From contig NZ_CP024621.1 in assembly GCF_009846525.1 (NCBI RefSeq), positions 620,001 to 684,000 on the forward strand: DNA of 64,000 nucleotides. The letters run 5' to 3'. The DNA comes from Halomonas meridiana. Its GTDB lineage: Bacteria; Pseudomonadota; Gammaproteobacteria; Pseudomonadales; Halomonadaceae. The notes beneath the pieces are model-generated. The model saw nothing but the letters and a program-made list of their open reading frames with translations, was not told the origin of the DNA and did no database searches. How positions within the stretch are numbered: position 1 is the first letter of the stretch; each line of letters starts with the position of its first letter. The translations under genes were made by a program, and so were the position numbers. Positions 42,000 through 52,416 of the stretch are shown here, in pieces.

Positions 42000-42761
42000 A
42001 TGCCTGACGCGACCTCGCTGCCCCCCGAGCACGATGCATTGACCGACCGCGACCCGGCCACCGGGCATCCGCGCCCGCCTCGGCGTGAATTCAAAGCGCG
42101 GGGCAGCTTCGTCAAACGCTGCGAAGGCTGCAACTTGCCCGAGCTGAACTGCCTCTGCCCGTATCAGGTCAAGGCGGAGAGCGACGCCCAGGTGTGGCTG
42201 CTGACCCACTCTATTGAACACTACAAACCGACTAACACCGGGCGCTTGATTGGCGACGTGCTCACCAATACCCGCGTGTTTACCTGGTATCGCACCGCGC
42301 CGGACGACACGCTGGCGGCGCTGCTGGAAGACCTGCGCTACGCGCCGTTCGTGATTTTCCCGGACGACCAGCCGGATTACGCCGACCGCGTGGTGGATAT
42401 CGGCGCGGTGCATGCCGCCAAGCAGCAGGCGCGCATACCGGTATTCATCATTTTGGATGGCACCTGGCGTCAGGCGCGGCGTATGTTCCGCAAAAGCCCT
42501 TACCTGGATGTACTGCCGGTACTGCCGCTGCGCACCGAGCGGGAGACCCGCTATCGGCTGCGCAAGCCCGCCTCGAAAGCGCATCTGTGCACCGCCGAGG
42601 TGGCCATCGAGCTACTACGCCAAAGTGGCGATGAAACAGCGGCGAACGTGCTGGATGATTACTTTGACGTGTTCAACGATAGCTATGCGGAAAGCCGCTA
42701 CTATCGCAAGATCGAAGAGCCCACCGCTGCGATGCAGCGGCTGCTAGACAGACAACAGTAG
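42000..42761 (+). CDS. tapT: tRNA-uridine aminocarboxypropyltransferase TapT (DTW domain)
   Basis: 253-residue DTW-domain enzyme, predicted to add the aminocarboxypropyl group of SAM to uridine-47 of tRNA (acp3U). RCEGCNLPELNCLCP near residue 39 is the N-terminal cysteine-rich site. HSIEHYKPTNTGRLI and IILDGTWRQARRMFRKSPYL (DxTW motif) near 155 are the family core, and LCTAEVAIELL follows. ATG 42000 is 84 nt beyond the mirror-image BirA-like sites, so it shares the divergent region with bioB, but there is no metabolic reason for biotin control. Confidence 0.9.
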   Translation: MPDATSLPPEHDALTDRDPATGHPRPPRREFKARGSFVKRCEGCNLPELNCLCPYQVKAESDAQVWLLTHSIEHYKPTNTGRLIGDVLTNTRVFTWYRTAPDDTLAALLEDLRYAPFVIFPDDQPDYADRVVDIGAVHAAKQQARIPVFIILDGTWRQARRMFRKSPYLDVLPVLPLRTERETRYRLRKPASKAHLCTAEVAIELLRQSGDETAANVLDDYFDVFNDSYAESRYYRKIEEPTAAMQRLLDRQQ

Positions 42762-42766
42762 GAGCG

Positions 42767-43672
42767 TTAAGGGGTTTGGCCCGGCAACCAGCGTAACAGG
42801 ACTTTGCGCACCCAATACCAGCGGTTGATCAGCAGCGCGGCGAAAATCAGGCTGCAGCCCAGCAGCTGCAGCGAGGTCATGGTTTCGCCAAACCACCAGG
42901 CGGCAAACAGCGCGGTCCAAACGGCTTCCAGCATGAGAATCACCGCCGCATGGCTGGGAGTCGTCATGCCCTGCGCCTTGATCTGCAGAAAGAAGCGCAG
43001 CGAGCTGGCCAGCAGCACGCTGGCCATGAACCAGCCGAGAATCGACGGACTCAGTGCCAGCGGCTGGTGTTCCACTACCAGTGATAGGCTGGTCAGCACC
43101 ACGCCCACTGAGATGAGTTGTAGCGTGGTGAGAGGTAGTGCGGGAACGTTACGCACCACCCGGGTATTGACGTTGATCAGCAGTGCAAAACAGAGCGCGG
43201 CGCACACCATGAGCAGCTGGCTGGCTTCCACTCGAAACCCCGCATTGAGCGAGAGCAGGGCAAAGCCGAGCAATGCGATGGGCAGCGCGATCCAGGTGCT
43301 GCGCGGTGGGCGGTCGCCAAACAGTAGCCGGGCTACCACGGGCACCAGCAGAATGCCCAAGCTGTTGATGAAGGCGCTTTCTCCCAGGTGGTCGGAGTAG
43401 TGCAGCCCGAGCACCCAAAACGCGATGGCGGCGCTGAACAAAACGCCGACCAGCAGGCCGCGGCGTATTCGGCGTATCGGCATACGTCGCAGAGCAGGCC
43501 AAGAGAATCCCAGCAATATCAGCCCGGCGAGTAAGAAGCGCGTGCCGATAAACAGCAGCGGCGGCATGCCCGCAAGCGCCTCCTTGGAAAATATCCAGCC
43601 GCCAGCGGCCACAACCGTGACCAGCAGGAGCAGTGCATCGGCCTGCCAGGGGGCTTGTTTGATCGTACTCAC
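42767..43672 (-). CDS. DMT-superfamily (EamA) transporter
   Basis: 301-residue inner-membrane protein with ten hydrophobic segments in two EamA repeats (about residues 10-135 and 150-290). WIFSKEALAGMPPLLFIGTRFLLAG marks the first repeat, and TTPSHAAVILMLEAVWTALFAAWWFGETMTSLQLLGCSLIFAALL the second. Family members export metabolites or amino acids; the substrate is unknown. Its ATG overlaps the TraB-protein stop by 4 nt, so it is the last gene of the leftward block that starts with trkA or earlier. It converges with tapT 5 nt away. Confidence 0.88.
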   Translation of the reverse strand: MSTIKQAPWQADALLLLVTVVAAGGWIFSKEALAGMPPLLFIGTRFLLAGLILLGFSWPALRRMPIRRIRRGLLVGVLFSAAIAFWVLGLHYSDHLGESAFINSLGILLVPVVARLLFGDRPPRSTWIALPIALLGFALLSLNAGFRVEASQLLMVCAALCFALLINVNTRVVRNVPALPLTTLQLISVGVVLTSLSLVVEHQPLALSPSILGWFMASVLLASSLRFFLQIKAQGMTTPSHAAVILMLEAVWTALFAAWWFGETMTSLQLLGCSLIFAALLINRWYWVRKVLLRWLPGQTP

Positions 43673-44922
43673 GCAGCACCGCTGCCGAACAAGGCGCCGG
43701 CGATTCTAAAGCCCGCGACCCAGGTGCCCACCGCCGAGCCGAGCGTGGCGAGAATGAACACCAGCAGGGTGCGAGAGACGCGGTTTTTCCACCAGCCCTT
43801 GAGCTGCGTCACATCGTGGCGCAGGGTCGAAAAGTCGCGCACTTTGGGCTTGCGCATGTAGAGCTCGACTCCCGCTGCCACAAAGCCTGCGCCAATCGTC
43901 GGGTTGAGGGAAGTGAGCGGCGCGGCAAAGAAGGTCGCGATGACCGTCACCGGGTGGGCGAGAGCGGCAATGGTAGCCCCGCCGGATAGAATCCCGTTGA
44001 TCAAAAACCACTCGATGACCAGCTGCCAGCCCAGATCGGTATTGCGTGAAAAGCCCACCACGAAACCGGTAATGACGAGCGCCGTAATCAGCCAGGGGGC
44101 GGCTTTCCACAGTTTGGAAGGCGGCGGTGTGGCTTCGAGAGACTCCCGCTCCACCGTGGGGTTGTCCGGCAGCGGTGTTTCCAAGTGCTCACCCGTGCCT
44201 TTCAAGTGTCCGGCGCCCAATACCACCAGCACGTTCTGGTAGCGCCCAGGCGGCGCTTCCTCCGCCAAACGCAGCGCCATGTAGCGATCACGCTCACGGA
44301 TCAGCGGAGAGTAGAGCGCTTCGGACTCGGCAGCAAACTCGCTGAAGGTGGCCTCTAGCATGTCACCCTCTTTGAGCTTTTCGATGTCTTCTTTGGAGAC
44401 ATCCTGACGTGAGAGCACGCTGCCAATCAGCCCTGAAAACAGCGAGAAGCGCTGCCACCAGGGCACGTTGCGGTAAATCCGTTTCAGGGTAATGCCCACA
44501 TCCCTATCGACCAGCAGCAGCGGCAGGTTGCGGGTACGGCACTCTTCCACCGCCGCACGCATTTCGGCTCCCGGCTGAATGCCGGACTGCTCAGCAATCC
44601 GCTGCTGAAACGCGCCCAGCGCGAGGCTTGCCGCGACCATCCCCGCTTTGCCCTGCTTGAACACCTGAAACAGGTCCTGCTCACCCATGGCGTCGGGGTT
44701 GTCCATGCTGTGGTGGCGGGCATCGCAGAGTTCGATGGCCACCGCATCGAAGTGGCCGCTGTCGATCAGCCGACGAACGTCGTCTGCGCTCTCGGCAGAG
44801 ACGTGGGCAGTGCCCAGGAGCGTGTAGCGGGTCGCGCCCACCTGAATGGTTCTCAGCGGGCCGCTGGTCGTCGGAAGCGTGCTGTTCTCTTGCGCCAGCG
44901 GTGTTGCGTCATCGTGAGTCAT
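43669..44922 (-). CDS. TraB-family protein with C-terminal membrane domain
   Basis: 417-residue protein of the TraB/PrgY family. The N-terminal catalytic-like domain has YTLLGTAHVSAESADDVRRLI near residue 32 (GxxH motif) and VAIELCDARHHSM, then LVVLGAGHLKGTGEHL near 235. C-terminal residues about 280-410 contain several membrane helices (PWLITALVITGFVVGF, GATIAALAHPVTVIATFFAAPLTSLNPTIGAGFVAAGVEL). In eukaryotes and archaea the family acts in protein or pheromone processing; bacterial function is unclear. It lies 34 nt after trkH, and its 3' end overlaps the DMT gene. Confidence 0.85.
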   Translation of the reverse strand: MTHDDATPLAQENSTLPTTSGPLRTIQVGATRYTLLGTAHVSAESADDVRRLIDSGHFDAVAIELCDARHHSMDNPDAMGEQDLFQVFKQGKAGMVAASLALGAFQQRIAEQSGIQPGAEMRAAVEECRTRNLPLLLVDRDVGITLKRIYRNVPWWQRFSLFSGLIGSVLSRQDVSKEDIEKLKEGDMLEATFSEFAAESEALYSPLIRERDRYMALRLAEEAPPGRYQNVLVVLGAGHLKGTGEHLETPLPDNPTVERESLEATPPPSKLWKAAPWLITALVITGFVVGFSRNTDLGWQLVIEWFLINGILSGGATIAALAHPVTVIATFFAAPLTSLNPTIGAGFVAAGVELYMRKPKVRDFSTLRHDVTQLKGWWKNRVSRTLLVFILATLGSAVGTWVAGFRIAGALFGSGAA

Positions 44923-44956
44923 TAAAAAATCTCAAAAAAAGTCACCAGCAGTGCGT

Positions 44957-46405
44957 TTAACGCCGCCAAAACGCCGGGGTAAACAGCACCAGTACCGTAA
45001 AAATTTCCAAGCGGCCCAGCAGCATGGCCAGCACTAGGATCCATTTGGCGAGGCTTGGTAAATCGCCATAGTGGCTGCTGGCCTCACCGAGTGCCGGGCC
45101 CAGGTTGTTCAGCGCAGAGCCCACGGTAGACCACGCCGTTACCTGATCGACGCCCGTTGCCATCACGCCCACCAGCATTAAAAAGAACAGCATCACATAG
45201 GCGGAGAAAAATCCCCACACGGCCTGGGCGATGCTATCGGGCACGCTCACTTTGCCGACCTTGACGGCGATGACCGCGTTGGGGTGAATCAGACGCATGA
45301 CCTCACGCATCCCCTGCTTCAGGATCAGGATGATTCGGATGACCTTCATCCCCCCGGCGGTAGAGCCCGAACAGCCGCCCACGAACGCTGCTACGAACAG
45401 CAGGAACGGCAGTGCCCCTGGCCAGCCAGAAAAGTCTGCTACGGCAAAGCCGGCGGTCGTGGCCACCGAGACCACCTCGAAGAGCGCATGACGTAGCCCC
45501 ACGATGTCGTCGTAGGTGTCGGTGAGCCATAGGGTGATCACGGTAATGGTGGTGAGCCCGGCTAAAAACAGCATCAGAAAGCGGGCTTCCGGGTCTTGGA
45601 AGTAGTGCAGCAGACGCTTTTCCCGCCAGGCAATGAAGTGCAGGCTAAAGCTGAAGGCCGAAATCAGCATGAAGCCGATGCAGATCAACTCGATGGCGGC
45701 GCTATTGAAGTAGCCGATACTGGCATCGTAGGTGGAGAACCCGCCGATGGCGACGGTGGAGAAACTGTGGCCTAGGGCATCGAACCAGTTCATCCCCGCC
45801 AGCATGTAGGCGACCATGCAGGCAAACGTGAGCGTCGCGTAAATGTACCAGAGCGCTTTGGCGGTTTCGGTAATCCGCGGCGTGAGCTTGGAGTCCTTGA
45901 GCGGCCCCGGAATTTCGGTGCGATACAGGGCCATGCCCCCGACGCCGAGGGTGGGCAGTATGGCCACGGCCAGTACGACGATCCCCATGCCGCCTAGCCA
46001 CTGGAGCTGCTGACGATAGTAGAGGATCGATTCGGGCAAAAAGTCGATACCGGTAATCACCGTGGCCCCGGTGGTCGTCAGGCCAGAAAACGACTCGAAT
46101 ACCGCATCGGTCATGCTCAGCGAGCCTTCGCCAAACAGCATCAACGGCAGCGAGCCGAACAGCGCGAGTACGGTCCAGAACATGGCCGCGATGATGAACC
46201 CGTCGCGGATGCGTAGCTCTTTGTGAGCACGGCGGTTGGGCAGGTAGAGAAACAGCCCCGTCATGACGGTAATCCCAATGCCGCTCATGAACGCGTGCCA
46301 GACGCCGTCTCGAAACCAGAGCGACATGAGCATGGGGGGCAGCATCGTCAGGCTGAAAAGCATCAGCAGCAGGCCCAAAATACGTAGAATGACCCGCAAA
46401 CTCAT
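44957..46405 (-). CDS. trkH: Trk potassium transporter membrane subunit TrkH
   Basis: 482-residue potassium channel-like subunit of the Trk uptake system, central to osmotic adaptation in halophiles. ESFSGLTTTGATVITGIDFLPES is the first selectivity-filter loop (TTTGAT), HSFSTVAIGGFSTYDAS the second, VSVATTAGFAVADF the third and AWSTVGSALNNLGPALG the fourth. SILYYRQQLQWLGGMGIVVLAVAILP is a conserved TrkH helix. The partner gene trkA lies 48 nt upstream on the same strand. Start ATG 46405; length is normal. Confidence 0.95.
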   Translation of the reverse strand: MSLRVILRILGLLLMLFSLTMLPPMLMSLWFRDGVWHAFMSGIGITVMTGLFLYLPNRRAHKELRIRDGFIIAAMFWTVLALFGSLPLMLFGEGSLSMTDAVFESFSGLTTTGATVITGIDFLPESILYYRQQLQWLGGMGIVVLAVAILPTLGVGGMALYRTEIPGPLKDSKLTPRITETAKALWYIYATLTFACMVAYMLAGMNWFDALGHSFSTVAIGGFSTYDASIGYFNSAAIELICIGFMLISAFSFSLHFIAWREKRLLHYFQDPEARFLMLFLAGLTTITVITLWLTDTYDDIVGLRHALFEVVSVATTAGFAVADFSGWPGALPFLLFVAAFVGGCSGSTAGGMKVIRIILILKQGMREVMRLIHPNAVIAVKVGKVSVPDSIAQAVWGFFSAYVMLFFLMLVGVMATGVDQVTAWSTVGSALNNLGPALGEASSHYGDLPSLAKWILVLAMLLGRLEIFTVLVLFTPAFWRR

Positions 46406-46453
46406 AGCGCTGTTGATCTCGGTGGTGGCTGTGTCATCACGCTGGCGCGCTCC

Positions 46454-47827
46454 TTAGAAAAACGTTAGCCCGACCTGGAACAGGCGCTCCACGTCACGAA
46501 TGCGCCGTTTGTCGATCACGAACAGAATCACGTGGTCGCCGCTCTCCACCCGCACGTCACCATGGGCGATGAGCACTTCTTTACCGCGTACGATGGCACC
46601 GATAGTGGTGCCGTCGGGTAGGTCGATCTCGCGGATCGTGCGGCCCACCACTTTCGACGACTGTTTATCGCCGTGGGCGATGGCCTCGATGGCCTCCGCC
46701 GCGCCCCGGCGTAGGGAGTGGACATTGACGATATCCCCCCGGCGCACGTGGGTCAGCAGGCTGCCAATGGTGGCCTGCTGAGGGGAAATGGCGATGTCGA
46801 TATCGCCGCCCTGGACTAAATCGACGTAGGCCGCGTTGTTGATCAGCGTGAGGACCTTCTTAGCCCCCAGCCGCTTGGCCAGCAGTGACGACATGATGTT
46901 CACCTCGTCGTCGTTGGTCAGCGCGCAGAAGATATCGCAATCCTCGATATTTTCCTCTTCCAGCAGCCGCTTGCTGGTGGCGCTGCCGTGGAGCACCACG
47001 GTGCGATCCAGCCGCTCGGAAAGCGTGGTGCAGCGCTCCAGGCTGTGCTCGATGATCTTCACCTGATGGCTGTGCTCTAAGTGCTCTGCTAGCCGTTCGC
47101 CGATATTGCCGCCCCCGGCAATCACCACGCGGCGGAAGTCCCGCTCCACCTTACGCAGCTCGCTCATTACGGCGCGGATATCCCGGCGGGCGGCCAAAAA
47201 GAACACCTCGTCGTCGGCTTCAATCACCGTGTCGCCTCGGGGAATGATTGGCCGGTTGCGGCGATAAATCGCCGCCACGCGGGTTTCCACGTTGGGCATG
47301 TGCTTGCCCAAAAAGGCCAGATCCTGACCCACCAGCGGGCCGCCGTAGAAGGCTTTCACCGCCACCAGCTGCACTAAACCGCCGGCAAACTCCAGCACCT
47401 GCAGCGCGCCGGGATGTTCGATCAAACGGCGCACGTGGTCGGTGACCACCTGCTCGGGGCTGATCAGCACGTCGATGGGGATCGCTTCATGGGCGAATAG
47501 CCCTTTACGAGTGAGGTAGGCGGTGGAGCGCACCCGGGCAATTTTGGTGGGCGTGCGAAACAGCGTGTGGGCCACCTGACAGGCGATCATATTGATCTCG
47601 TCGGTGTTGGTCACCGCGATCAGCATGTCGGCGTCTTCACAGCCCGCTTGGCGAAGCACGATGGGGTAGGAGCCCGCGCCGGTCACCGTGCGGATATCCA
47701 GCTTGGTGTGCAGTTCGCGCAGTTTTGCGCCGTCGGTATCGACGACGGTGATGTCGTTCTCCTCGCGGGCGAGGTGCTCCGCAAGGGTGCCGCCGACCTG
47801 GCCGGCGCCAAGAATGATGATTTTCAT
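46454..47827 (-). CDS. trkA: Trk potassium transporter regulatory subunit TrkA
   Basis: 457-residue peripheral membrane protein with two KTN (RCK) NAD-binding units. The first Rossmann motif is [18 protein letters not shown] near residue 2 and the second [18 protein letters not shown] near 234. TrkA-C-like modules follow each, the last ending [29 protein letters not shown]. It gates TrkH in response to nucleotides. In many gammaproteobacteria trkA follows rsmB; here a dodecin gene is inserted between them, behind its own ribosome site and followed by a terminator. Confidence 0.97.
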   Translation of the reverse strand: MKIIILGAGQVGGTLAEHLAREENDITVVDTDGAKLRELHTKLDIRTVTGAGSYPIVLRQAGCEDADMLIAVTNTDEINMIACQVAHTLFRTPTKIARVRSTAYLTRKGLFAHEAIPIDVLISPEQVVTDHVRRLIEHPGALQVLEFAGGLVQLVAVKAFYGGPLVGQDLAFLGKHMPNVETRVAAIYRRNRPIIPRGDTVIEADDEVFFLAARRDIRAVMSELRKVERDFRRVVIAGGGNIGERLAEHLEHSHQVKIIEHSLERCTTLSERLDRTVVLHGSATSKRLLEEENIEDCDIFCALTNDDEVNIMSSLLAKRLGAKKVLTLINNAAYVDLVQGGDIDIAISPQQATIGSLLTHVRRGDIVNVHSLRRGAAEAIEAIAHGDKQSSKVVGRTIREIDLPDGTTIGAIVRGKEVLIAHGDVRVESGDHVILFVIDKRRIRDVERLFQVGLTFF

Positions 47828-47887
47828 CGCTGAGCATCGGTTCCGTTATAAGCGCCAGCGCATGGCCGCTTGGCGGTGTGCGCTGCA

Positions 47888-47922
47888 ATAAAGACGGCGG
47901 CCAGTGTAAACCAGCCGCCGTC
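47888..47922 (-). terminator. Terminator between dodecin gene and trkA
   Basis: GACGGCGGC pairs with GCCGCCGTC across 12 nt; on the minus strand TTTATT follows. It would end the def-fmt-rsmB-dodecin transcript and let trkA-trkH run from its own promoter. Confidence 0.7.
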
Positions 47923-47938
47923 GAAAAGCAGGTAGGGA

Positions 47939-48145
47939 TTATTCCAGCGTGAAGCCCACCTTCACGGTGACCTGCCAGTGGGCCACGCGGCCATCTTCGA
48001 TGTGGCCGCGGGTGTCGGTGACTTCGAGCCAGCGCATGTTGTGAACGCTCTCGGAGGCTTTCGCCAGAGCGTTCTGCACGGCGTCCTCGATCCCTTTTTC
48101 GGATGAACCGGTGAGCTCGATATGCTTATAAGTGTGATGACTCAT
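47939..48145 (-). CDS. Dodecin family protein
   Basis: 68-residue dodecin, a dodecameric flavin-binding storage and buffer protein. [39 protein letters not shown] contains the flavin-stacking Trp (NMRWLEV), and [16 protein letters not shown] is the closing strand. ATG 48145 has AAGGAG 6-7 nt upstream; an in-frame extension to 48178 has no ribosome site. It is inserted between rsmB and trkA. Confidence 0.9.
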   Translation of the reverse strand: MSHHTYKHIELTGSSEKGIEDAVQNALAKASESVHNMRWLEVTDTRGHIEDGRVAHWQVTVKVGFTLE

Positions 48146-48190
48146 GCTATCTCCTTGCGTGTCATGAACAGGTGGCACAGGGCGAAACGC

Positions 48191-49522
48191 CTAGGCCGGT
48201 CGCTTCTCTAGTCTGGCATAAAAAAAGCCATCGTGACTGTTCTGAGCGGGAAACAGCTGGCGCCCCTGGCCACTCTGTTCGCCCCAGGCCACGTCATGGG
48301 GTGTGGTGGCGTGGGCATCCGGGGTGCGGGCCAAAAACGCATCGATCTGTGCGGCATTCTCTTCGGGGAGCACCGAGCACGTGGCGTAGAGCAGCGTACC
48401 GCCGGGCCGTAGCAGCGGCCAGAGATTATCCAACAGCTGTTGCTGCAGCTTGGCGAGCTGGCGGATGTCCTCTTTGCGGCGTAGCGCTTTGATGTCCGGG
48501 TGGCGACGAATCACGCCGGTGCCGGAGCAGGGGGCATCCAGCAAGATGGCGTCAAACGGCGTGCCGCTCCACCAGTCGCGGGTGGTGGCATCGGCATGTT
48601 TCAGCTCGGCACTGAGCCCTAAGCGACTGAGCGTGTCGTCGACGCGGGCCAGCCGCTGGTTATCGCTATCCAGCGCGGTCAGCGCAATATCGAACTGCTC
48701 CAATAAGTGGGCGGTTTTGCCGCCGGGCGCGCAGCAGGCATCCAAGACGTGGGCACCCGGCCGTGGGGCGAGCGCTGGGCCAAGCAGCGCGGCGCAGAGC
48801 TGTGCGGCTTCGTCCTGCACGCTGACATGGCCCTGGTCGAAGCCAGGCAGCACCGAGACATCGCAGGGATGAGTCAGCGTAATGCCATCGGGGGCGTGCA
48901 AGCAGAGCTGGCCGTTCAAGCCCTGTTCAGTGAGCTGCTGCAGGTACGCTTCACGATCATTGTGGCGCTGGTTGACACGCAGCGTCATCGGTCCCGGCTC
49001 ATTGTTGGCCCGGGCAATGGCGCGCCACTGATCTGGCCAGGCGTTACGCAGCTTGCCTAGCAGCCACTGAGGGTGCTCCAAGGCCACGCTCTCATCCCGG
49101 TCGACTTCGGCCTGCAGAGCGTCGGCTTTGCGCTGTAGGCGGCGCAGGCAGCCGTTGAGCACGCGGGTGGCCCACTCTTTCTCCAGCAGACGCGCAGCGC
49201 CAGCGGTTTCCCCCACGGCGGCGTGGGCAGGCGTACGCATGTAGAGCAGCTGATAGATACCGATCAGCAGCAGCGCCTGGACATCCGCATCGCGCTTTTT
49301 GAAGGGTTGCTTCAACAGACGGCTGGCCAGCGCTTGAAGACGCGGCAAGCGTCGGCAGGTGCCGTAGCAAAGCTCTTTGAGCAGTGCGCGGTCTCTAGCG
49401 ATGACGCTGTGCTCATCGAGCCCGGCCAGGGAGCCTTTATCGGTGAGAACCGGCACCAGACTTCTGGCCGCCGCCGCGCGGACGTCCAGGCCGCTGCCGC
49501 TTTTGGCGGGTCGCTCGCTCAT
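48191..49522 (-). CDS. rsmB: 16S rRNA m5C967 methyltransferase RsmB
   Basis: 443-residue RNA methyltransferase. Residues about 1-135 are the NusB-like domain ([18 protein letters not shown], then [20 protein letters not shown] [16 protein letters not shown]). SAM motif [19 protein letters not shown] is near residue 258, the first conserved Cys motif [17 protein letters not shown] near 328, and the catalytic TCS in [13 protein letters not shown] near 380. It overlaps the fmt stop by 4 nt, in the standard def-fmt-rsmB order. Confidence 0.95.
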   Translation of the reverse strand: MSERPAKSGSGLDVRAAAARSLVPVLTDKGSLAGLDEHSVIARDRALLKELCYGTCRRLPRLQALASRLLKQPFKKRDADVQALLLIGIYQLLYMRTPAHAAVGETAGAARLLEKEWATRVLNGCLRRLQRKADALQAEVDRDESVALEHPQWLLGKLRNAWPDQWRAIARANNEPGPMTLRVNQRHNDREAYLQQLTEQGLNGQLCLHAPDGITLTHPCDVSVLPGFDQGHVSVQDEAAQLCAALLGPALAPRPGAHVLDACCAPGGKTAHLLEQFDIALTALDSDNQRLARVDDTLSRLGLSAELKHADATTRDWWSGTPFDAILLDAPCSGTGVIRRHPDIKALRRKEDIRQLAKLQQQLLDNLWPLLRPGGTLLYATCSVLPEENAAQIDAFLARTPDAHATTPHDVAWGEQSGQGRQLFPAQNSHDGFFYARLEKRPA

Positions 49523-50511
49523 GGGCGCGCTCCTTGCGAGGATGGCTGTGAGGGCTGTCCAAGACGAACACCTTCGCTCAAGGGCGTTTGGCGGGCATTC
49601 AAAAGATCACGCACTGCCATGGCTTTGCCGCCGGGTAGCTGGGCACGGCTGACGCACAGCACTTCCTGGCCCTGGGCACCGCAGGCAATGCGCAGGTGTT
49701 CGTCGCCATGTGCCAACAGCGTGCCAGGCGCGGCTGGCGGCTGCTCCCCAGGTTCGACGCTGGCCATCAACAGCCGCAAACGATCGTTCCCCAGGGGGCA
49801 CCAAGCCACCGGCCACGGGTTGAAGGCACGAATTTTACGCGCCAGCTGCTCGGCGGGCTGGCTAAAGTCGAGCTCGGCCTCGGCTTTGCTGAGCTTGGCG
49901 GCGTAGGTCACGCCCTCGTCGGGCTGCGGCGTTGCCTCCAGGCTTCCGCTGTCCAGTTGGTCGAGCACGGTCACCAGCGCATTGGCGCCTTGAATGGCCA
50001 GCCGGTCGTGGAGGTCGCCACCCGTGGTGCGGGAGGTGATCGGGGTGCGTACTTCGTACAGCATGGCGCCGGTATCCAGCCCCGCATCCATTTGCATGAT
50101 GGTGACGCCGGAGGCGCTATCACCGGCTTCGATGGCGCGCTGAATCGGCGCCGCGCCGCGCCAGCGGGGCAGCAGCGAGGCGTGCACGTTAATGCAGCCT
50201 AGACGTGGCGTATCCAGCACCGCTTGGGGCAGCAGCAGCCCATAGGCGACCACCACCATCACATCGGCATTCAGCGCCGCCAGTTCGGCTTGCGCATCGG
50301 CGTCTTTCAAGCTGACAGGTTGATACACCGGCAGACCGTGCGCTTGTGCCAGCTGTTTGACCGGGCTGGGCGTGAGCTTGCGGCCTCGACCAGCAGGGCG
50401 GTCGGGCTGGGTGTAAACCGCCACCACTTCGTGTTCGCTGTCGAGAACGGCGGCAAGGCTGGAGGCGGCGAAGTCTGGCGTGCCAGCAAAAACAACGCGT
50501 AACGGTGACAT
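49519..50511 (-). CDS. fmt: Methionyl-tRNA formyltransferase
   Basis: 330-residue enzyme that formylates initiator Met-tRNA using 10-formyltetrahydrofolate. [18 protein letters not shown] is the N-terminus, [26 protein letters not shown] near residue 106 contains the catalytic Asn/His and SLLPxxRG motif, and [16 protein letters not shown] follows. The C-terminal OB-like domain starts near 205 ([13 protein letters not shown]). It lies between def and rsmB; 136 nt separate it from def, with only a small GCAGGC/GCCTGC hairpin. Confidence 0.97.
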   Translation of the reverse strand: MSPLRVVFAGTPDFAASSLAAVLDSEHEVVAVYTQPDRPAGRGRKLTPSPVKQLAQAHGLPVYQPVSLKDADAQAELAALNADVMVVVAYGLLLPQAVLDTPRLGCINVHASLLPRWRGAAPIQRAIEAGDSASGVTIMQMDAGLDTGAMLYEVRTPITSRTTGGDLHDRLAIQGANALVTVLDQLDSGSLEATPQPDEGVTYAAKLSKAEAELDFSQPAEQLARKIRAFNPWPVAWCPLGNDRLRLLMASVEPGEQPPAAPGTLLAHGDEHLRIACGAQGQEVLCVSRAQLPGGKAMAVRDLLNARQTPLSEGVRLGQPSQPSSQGARP

Positions 50512-50647
50512 GGTGGAGAACCCCTAAGAGAAGAGAGAAAGTGCCATCTATGAAACGCACAAAGGCCGAGAGGCAGCGCTATCGTGCAGGCAGAAGCCTG
50601 CGGGGCAGCGTGTCAGCTCGGCCAGTGGCCAGGTGATGAGGTGCCGG

Positions 50648-51160
50648 TTAGGCGTCGTTCATCAGCTTGTGGCGCTTCTGCATTTTTTTCATCACCCGAT
50701 CGCGCTTGAGCGGCGAGAGGTAATCCACAAACAGCACACCTTCCAGATGGTCGTACTCATGTTGAATGCAGTGGGCCAGTAGGCCATCTGCTTCCAGCTC
50801 GTAGGGCTCCCCGTGACGGTCCAGCGCATTGAGCTTCACTTTCAGGTAGCGCGGCACTTCGGCGTAGTACTCAGGGATCGACAAACAGCCCTCAGAGAGC
50901 GGCTCTTTGGCATCGCCAATGGGCTCGTAGCGCGGGTTGATCAGCACCAGCGGTTGGGAGTTATCGTCGCTGACATCCATCACCACCACGCGGCGGTGGA
51001 CATCGATTTGCGTGGCGGCAAGGCCGATGCCGCGCGCGTCGTACATGGTCTCCAACATATCGTCGACGAGCTGGCGGACCTCGTCGTCAACGGTTTCCAC
51101 CGGTACCGCCTTGGTGCGCAGGCGCTCGTCGGGGAATTCGAGAATAGGAAGTTTGGCCAT
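50648..51160 (-). CDS. def: Peptide deformylase
   Basis: 170-residue metallopeptidase that removes the formyl group from new proteins. Its three motifs are intact: GIGLAATQ near residue 45, [13 protein letters not shown] near 89 with the metal Cys, and [12 protein letters not shown] near 132 with the two His ligands and catalytic Glu. It pairs with fmt downstream. It starts the leftward block and diverges from the LysM gene, across 176 nt that should hold both promoters. Confidence 0.97.
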   Translation of the reverse strand: MAKLPILEFPDERLRTKAVPVETVDDEVRQLVDDMLETMYDARGIGLAATQIDVHRRVVVMDVSDDNSQPLVLINPRYEPIGDAKEPLSEGCLSIPEYYAEVPRYLKVKLNALDRHGEPYELEADGLLAHCIQHEYDHLEGVLFVDYLSPLKRDRVMKKMQKRHKLMNDA

Positions 51161-51336
51161 GGCGTTACAATCACCGTTATGCTGAGTCTTTAAGATGAGT
51201 TAGCGGCGAACCTGTGTCAGCGCGCCTAACTGCTTTACTATGGGCCACTATAACATGCTGATAGCGTGACAGGGCACGCGCGACACCGTGTGGCCCTCTT
51301 CCACTGCTTCACCAACGACTGCCTGGAGAGAACCGG

Positions 51337-52383
51337 ATGGTGGCCCGAAAGCCTCTTTATTATAGCGTCTTTGGCGTGCTCTTAACGTGGGGGCTGCTGA
51401 CCAGCCAACTTGTCTGGGCCCTGGAAGGCTTACGCCGCGATGCTCCGCAGCGCTACGAAGTGGTTCCTGGCGACACCCTATGGGACATCTCGGCCCGCTA
51501 CCTTCACTCTCCTTGGCAGTGGCCGTCGCTGTGGCGGGCAAACCCTCAGGTGCGCAATCCTCACCTCATTTATCCTGGGGACGTGCTGCTACTGGGCACC
51601 TGCGAAGGCCAGCCCTGCGTCACGTTGGAGCGTGGCCAGGGCGTCGTCAAACTCTCGCCGCAAATGCGCACCGTGCCGGAGCGCGAAGCCATTACGCCGA
51701 TTCCGATGGACCTGGTGCGCGCCTTTTTGCGTGAGCATCGCGTGGTCGAGCCAGATGAGAACCTACAGGCGCTGGCCTACGTGGTGGGCGGCGACAACCA
51801 GCGCCTGATTAGCGGGGCAGGCGATACGCTGTACGTGCGTGGAGAGCTGCCGGAGCGCACGCGCTTGGGGATCTATCGTCCGGGCGAGCCCTATGTCGCG
51901 GCCGATGGCACGCGATTGGGCGATGAGTTGATCAATATTGGCGAAGCGCGCTACGTCAGCAGCGAGGGCGATATCGCCCGGGTCGAGGTGCTCAGCGCCT
52001 ATCAGGAAGTGCGTAACAACGACATTCTGCTGCCGCTTGAGGATCATGAGCTGAGCGACGCGTTCGTTCCCCGCGCACCGTTGAATGACGTATCGGGCCA
52101 GATCGTTGCGGTACCGGGTGGGGTACTTTTTATTGGACGCCTACAGATCGTTGCGCTGGACCTAGGCACCCAGGATGGCTTGCAGCCTGGGCATGTACTG
52201 CGTGTCGATCAGCAGGGCGAGCTCGTCACCGATCCTCGCACCCAAGAGCTACTGCGCCTACCCGATACCGAAGCGGGTCTGGTGATGGTTTTTCGGCCTT
52301 ACAATCAGATGAGTTATGCCCTCGTCATGCAGGCGTCACGGGTATTGGCCATCGGGGACAGCGTGCGCTCGCCCGCGCGCTAA
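51337..52383 (+). CDS. LysM peptidoglycan-binding domain protein
   Basis: 348-residue exported protein. An N-terminal signal anchor (FGVLLTWGLLTSQLVWALEG) is followed by a LysM domain at about residues 38-90: YEVVPGDTLWDISARYLHSPWQWPSLWRANPQVRNPHLIYPGDVL. The rest is a beta-rich region with no recognised enzyme motif. A LysM gene at this position, diverging from def-fmt and preceding dprA, is conserved in many gammaproteobacteria. It probably binds cell wall during envelope maintenance. ATG 51337 follows GGAGAG. Confidence 0.88.
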   Translation: MVARKPLYYSVFGVLLTWGLLTSQLVWALEGLRRDAPQRYEVVPGDTLWDISARYLHSPWQWPSLWRANPQVRNPHLIYPGDVLLLGTCEGQPCVTLERGQGVVKLSPQMRTVPEREAITPIPMDLVRAFLREHRVVEPDENLQALAYVVGGDNQRLISGAGDTLYVRGELPERTRLGIYRPGEPYVAADGTRLGDELINIGEARYVSSEGDIARVEVLSAYQEVRNNDILLPLEDHELSDAFVPRAPLNDVSGQIVAVPGGVLFIGRLQIVALDLGTQDGLQPGHVLRVDQQGELVTDPRTQELLRLPDTEAGLVMVFRPYNQMSYALVMQASRVLAIGDSVRSPAR

Positions 52384-52416
52384 CGAACGAATCATCCGTT
52401 ACAAGAGGGAACAGCG

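Noticed and set aside
41943..42584. Minus-strand open frame upstream of bioB
   Set aside because: It is antisense to tapT and reads as low-complexity; the tapT protein is clearly real.
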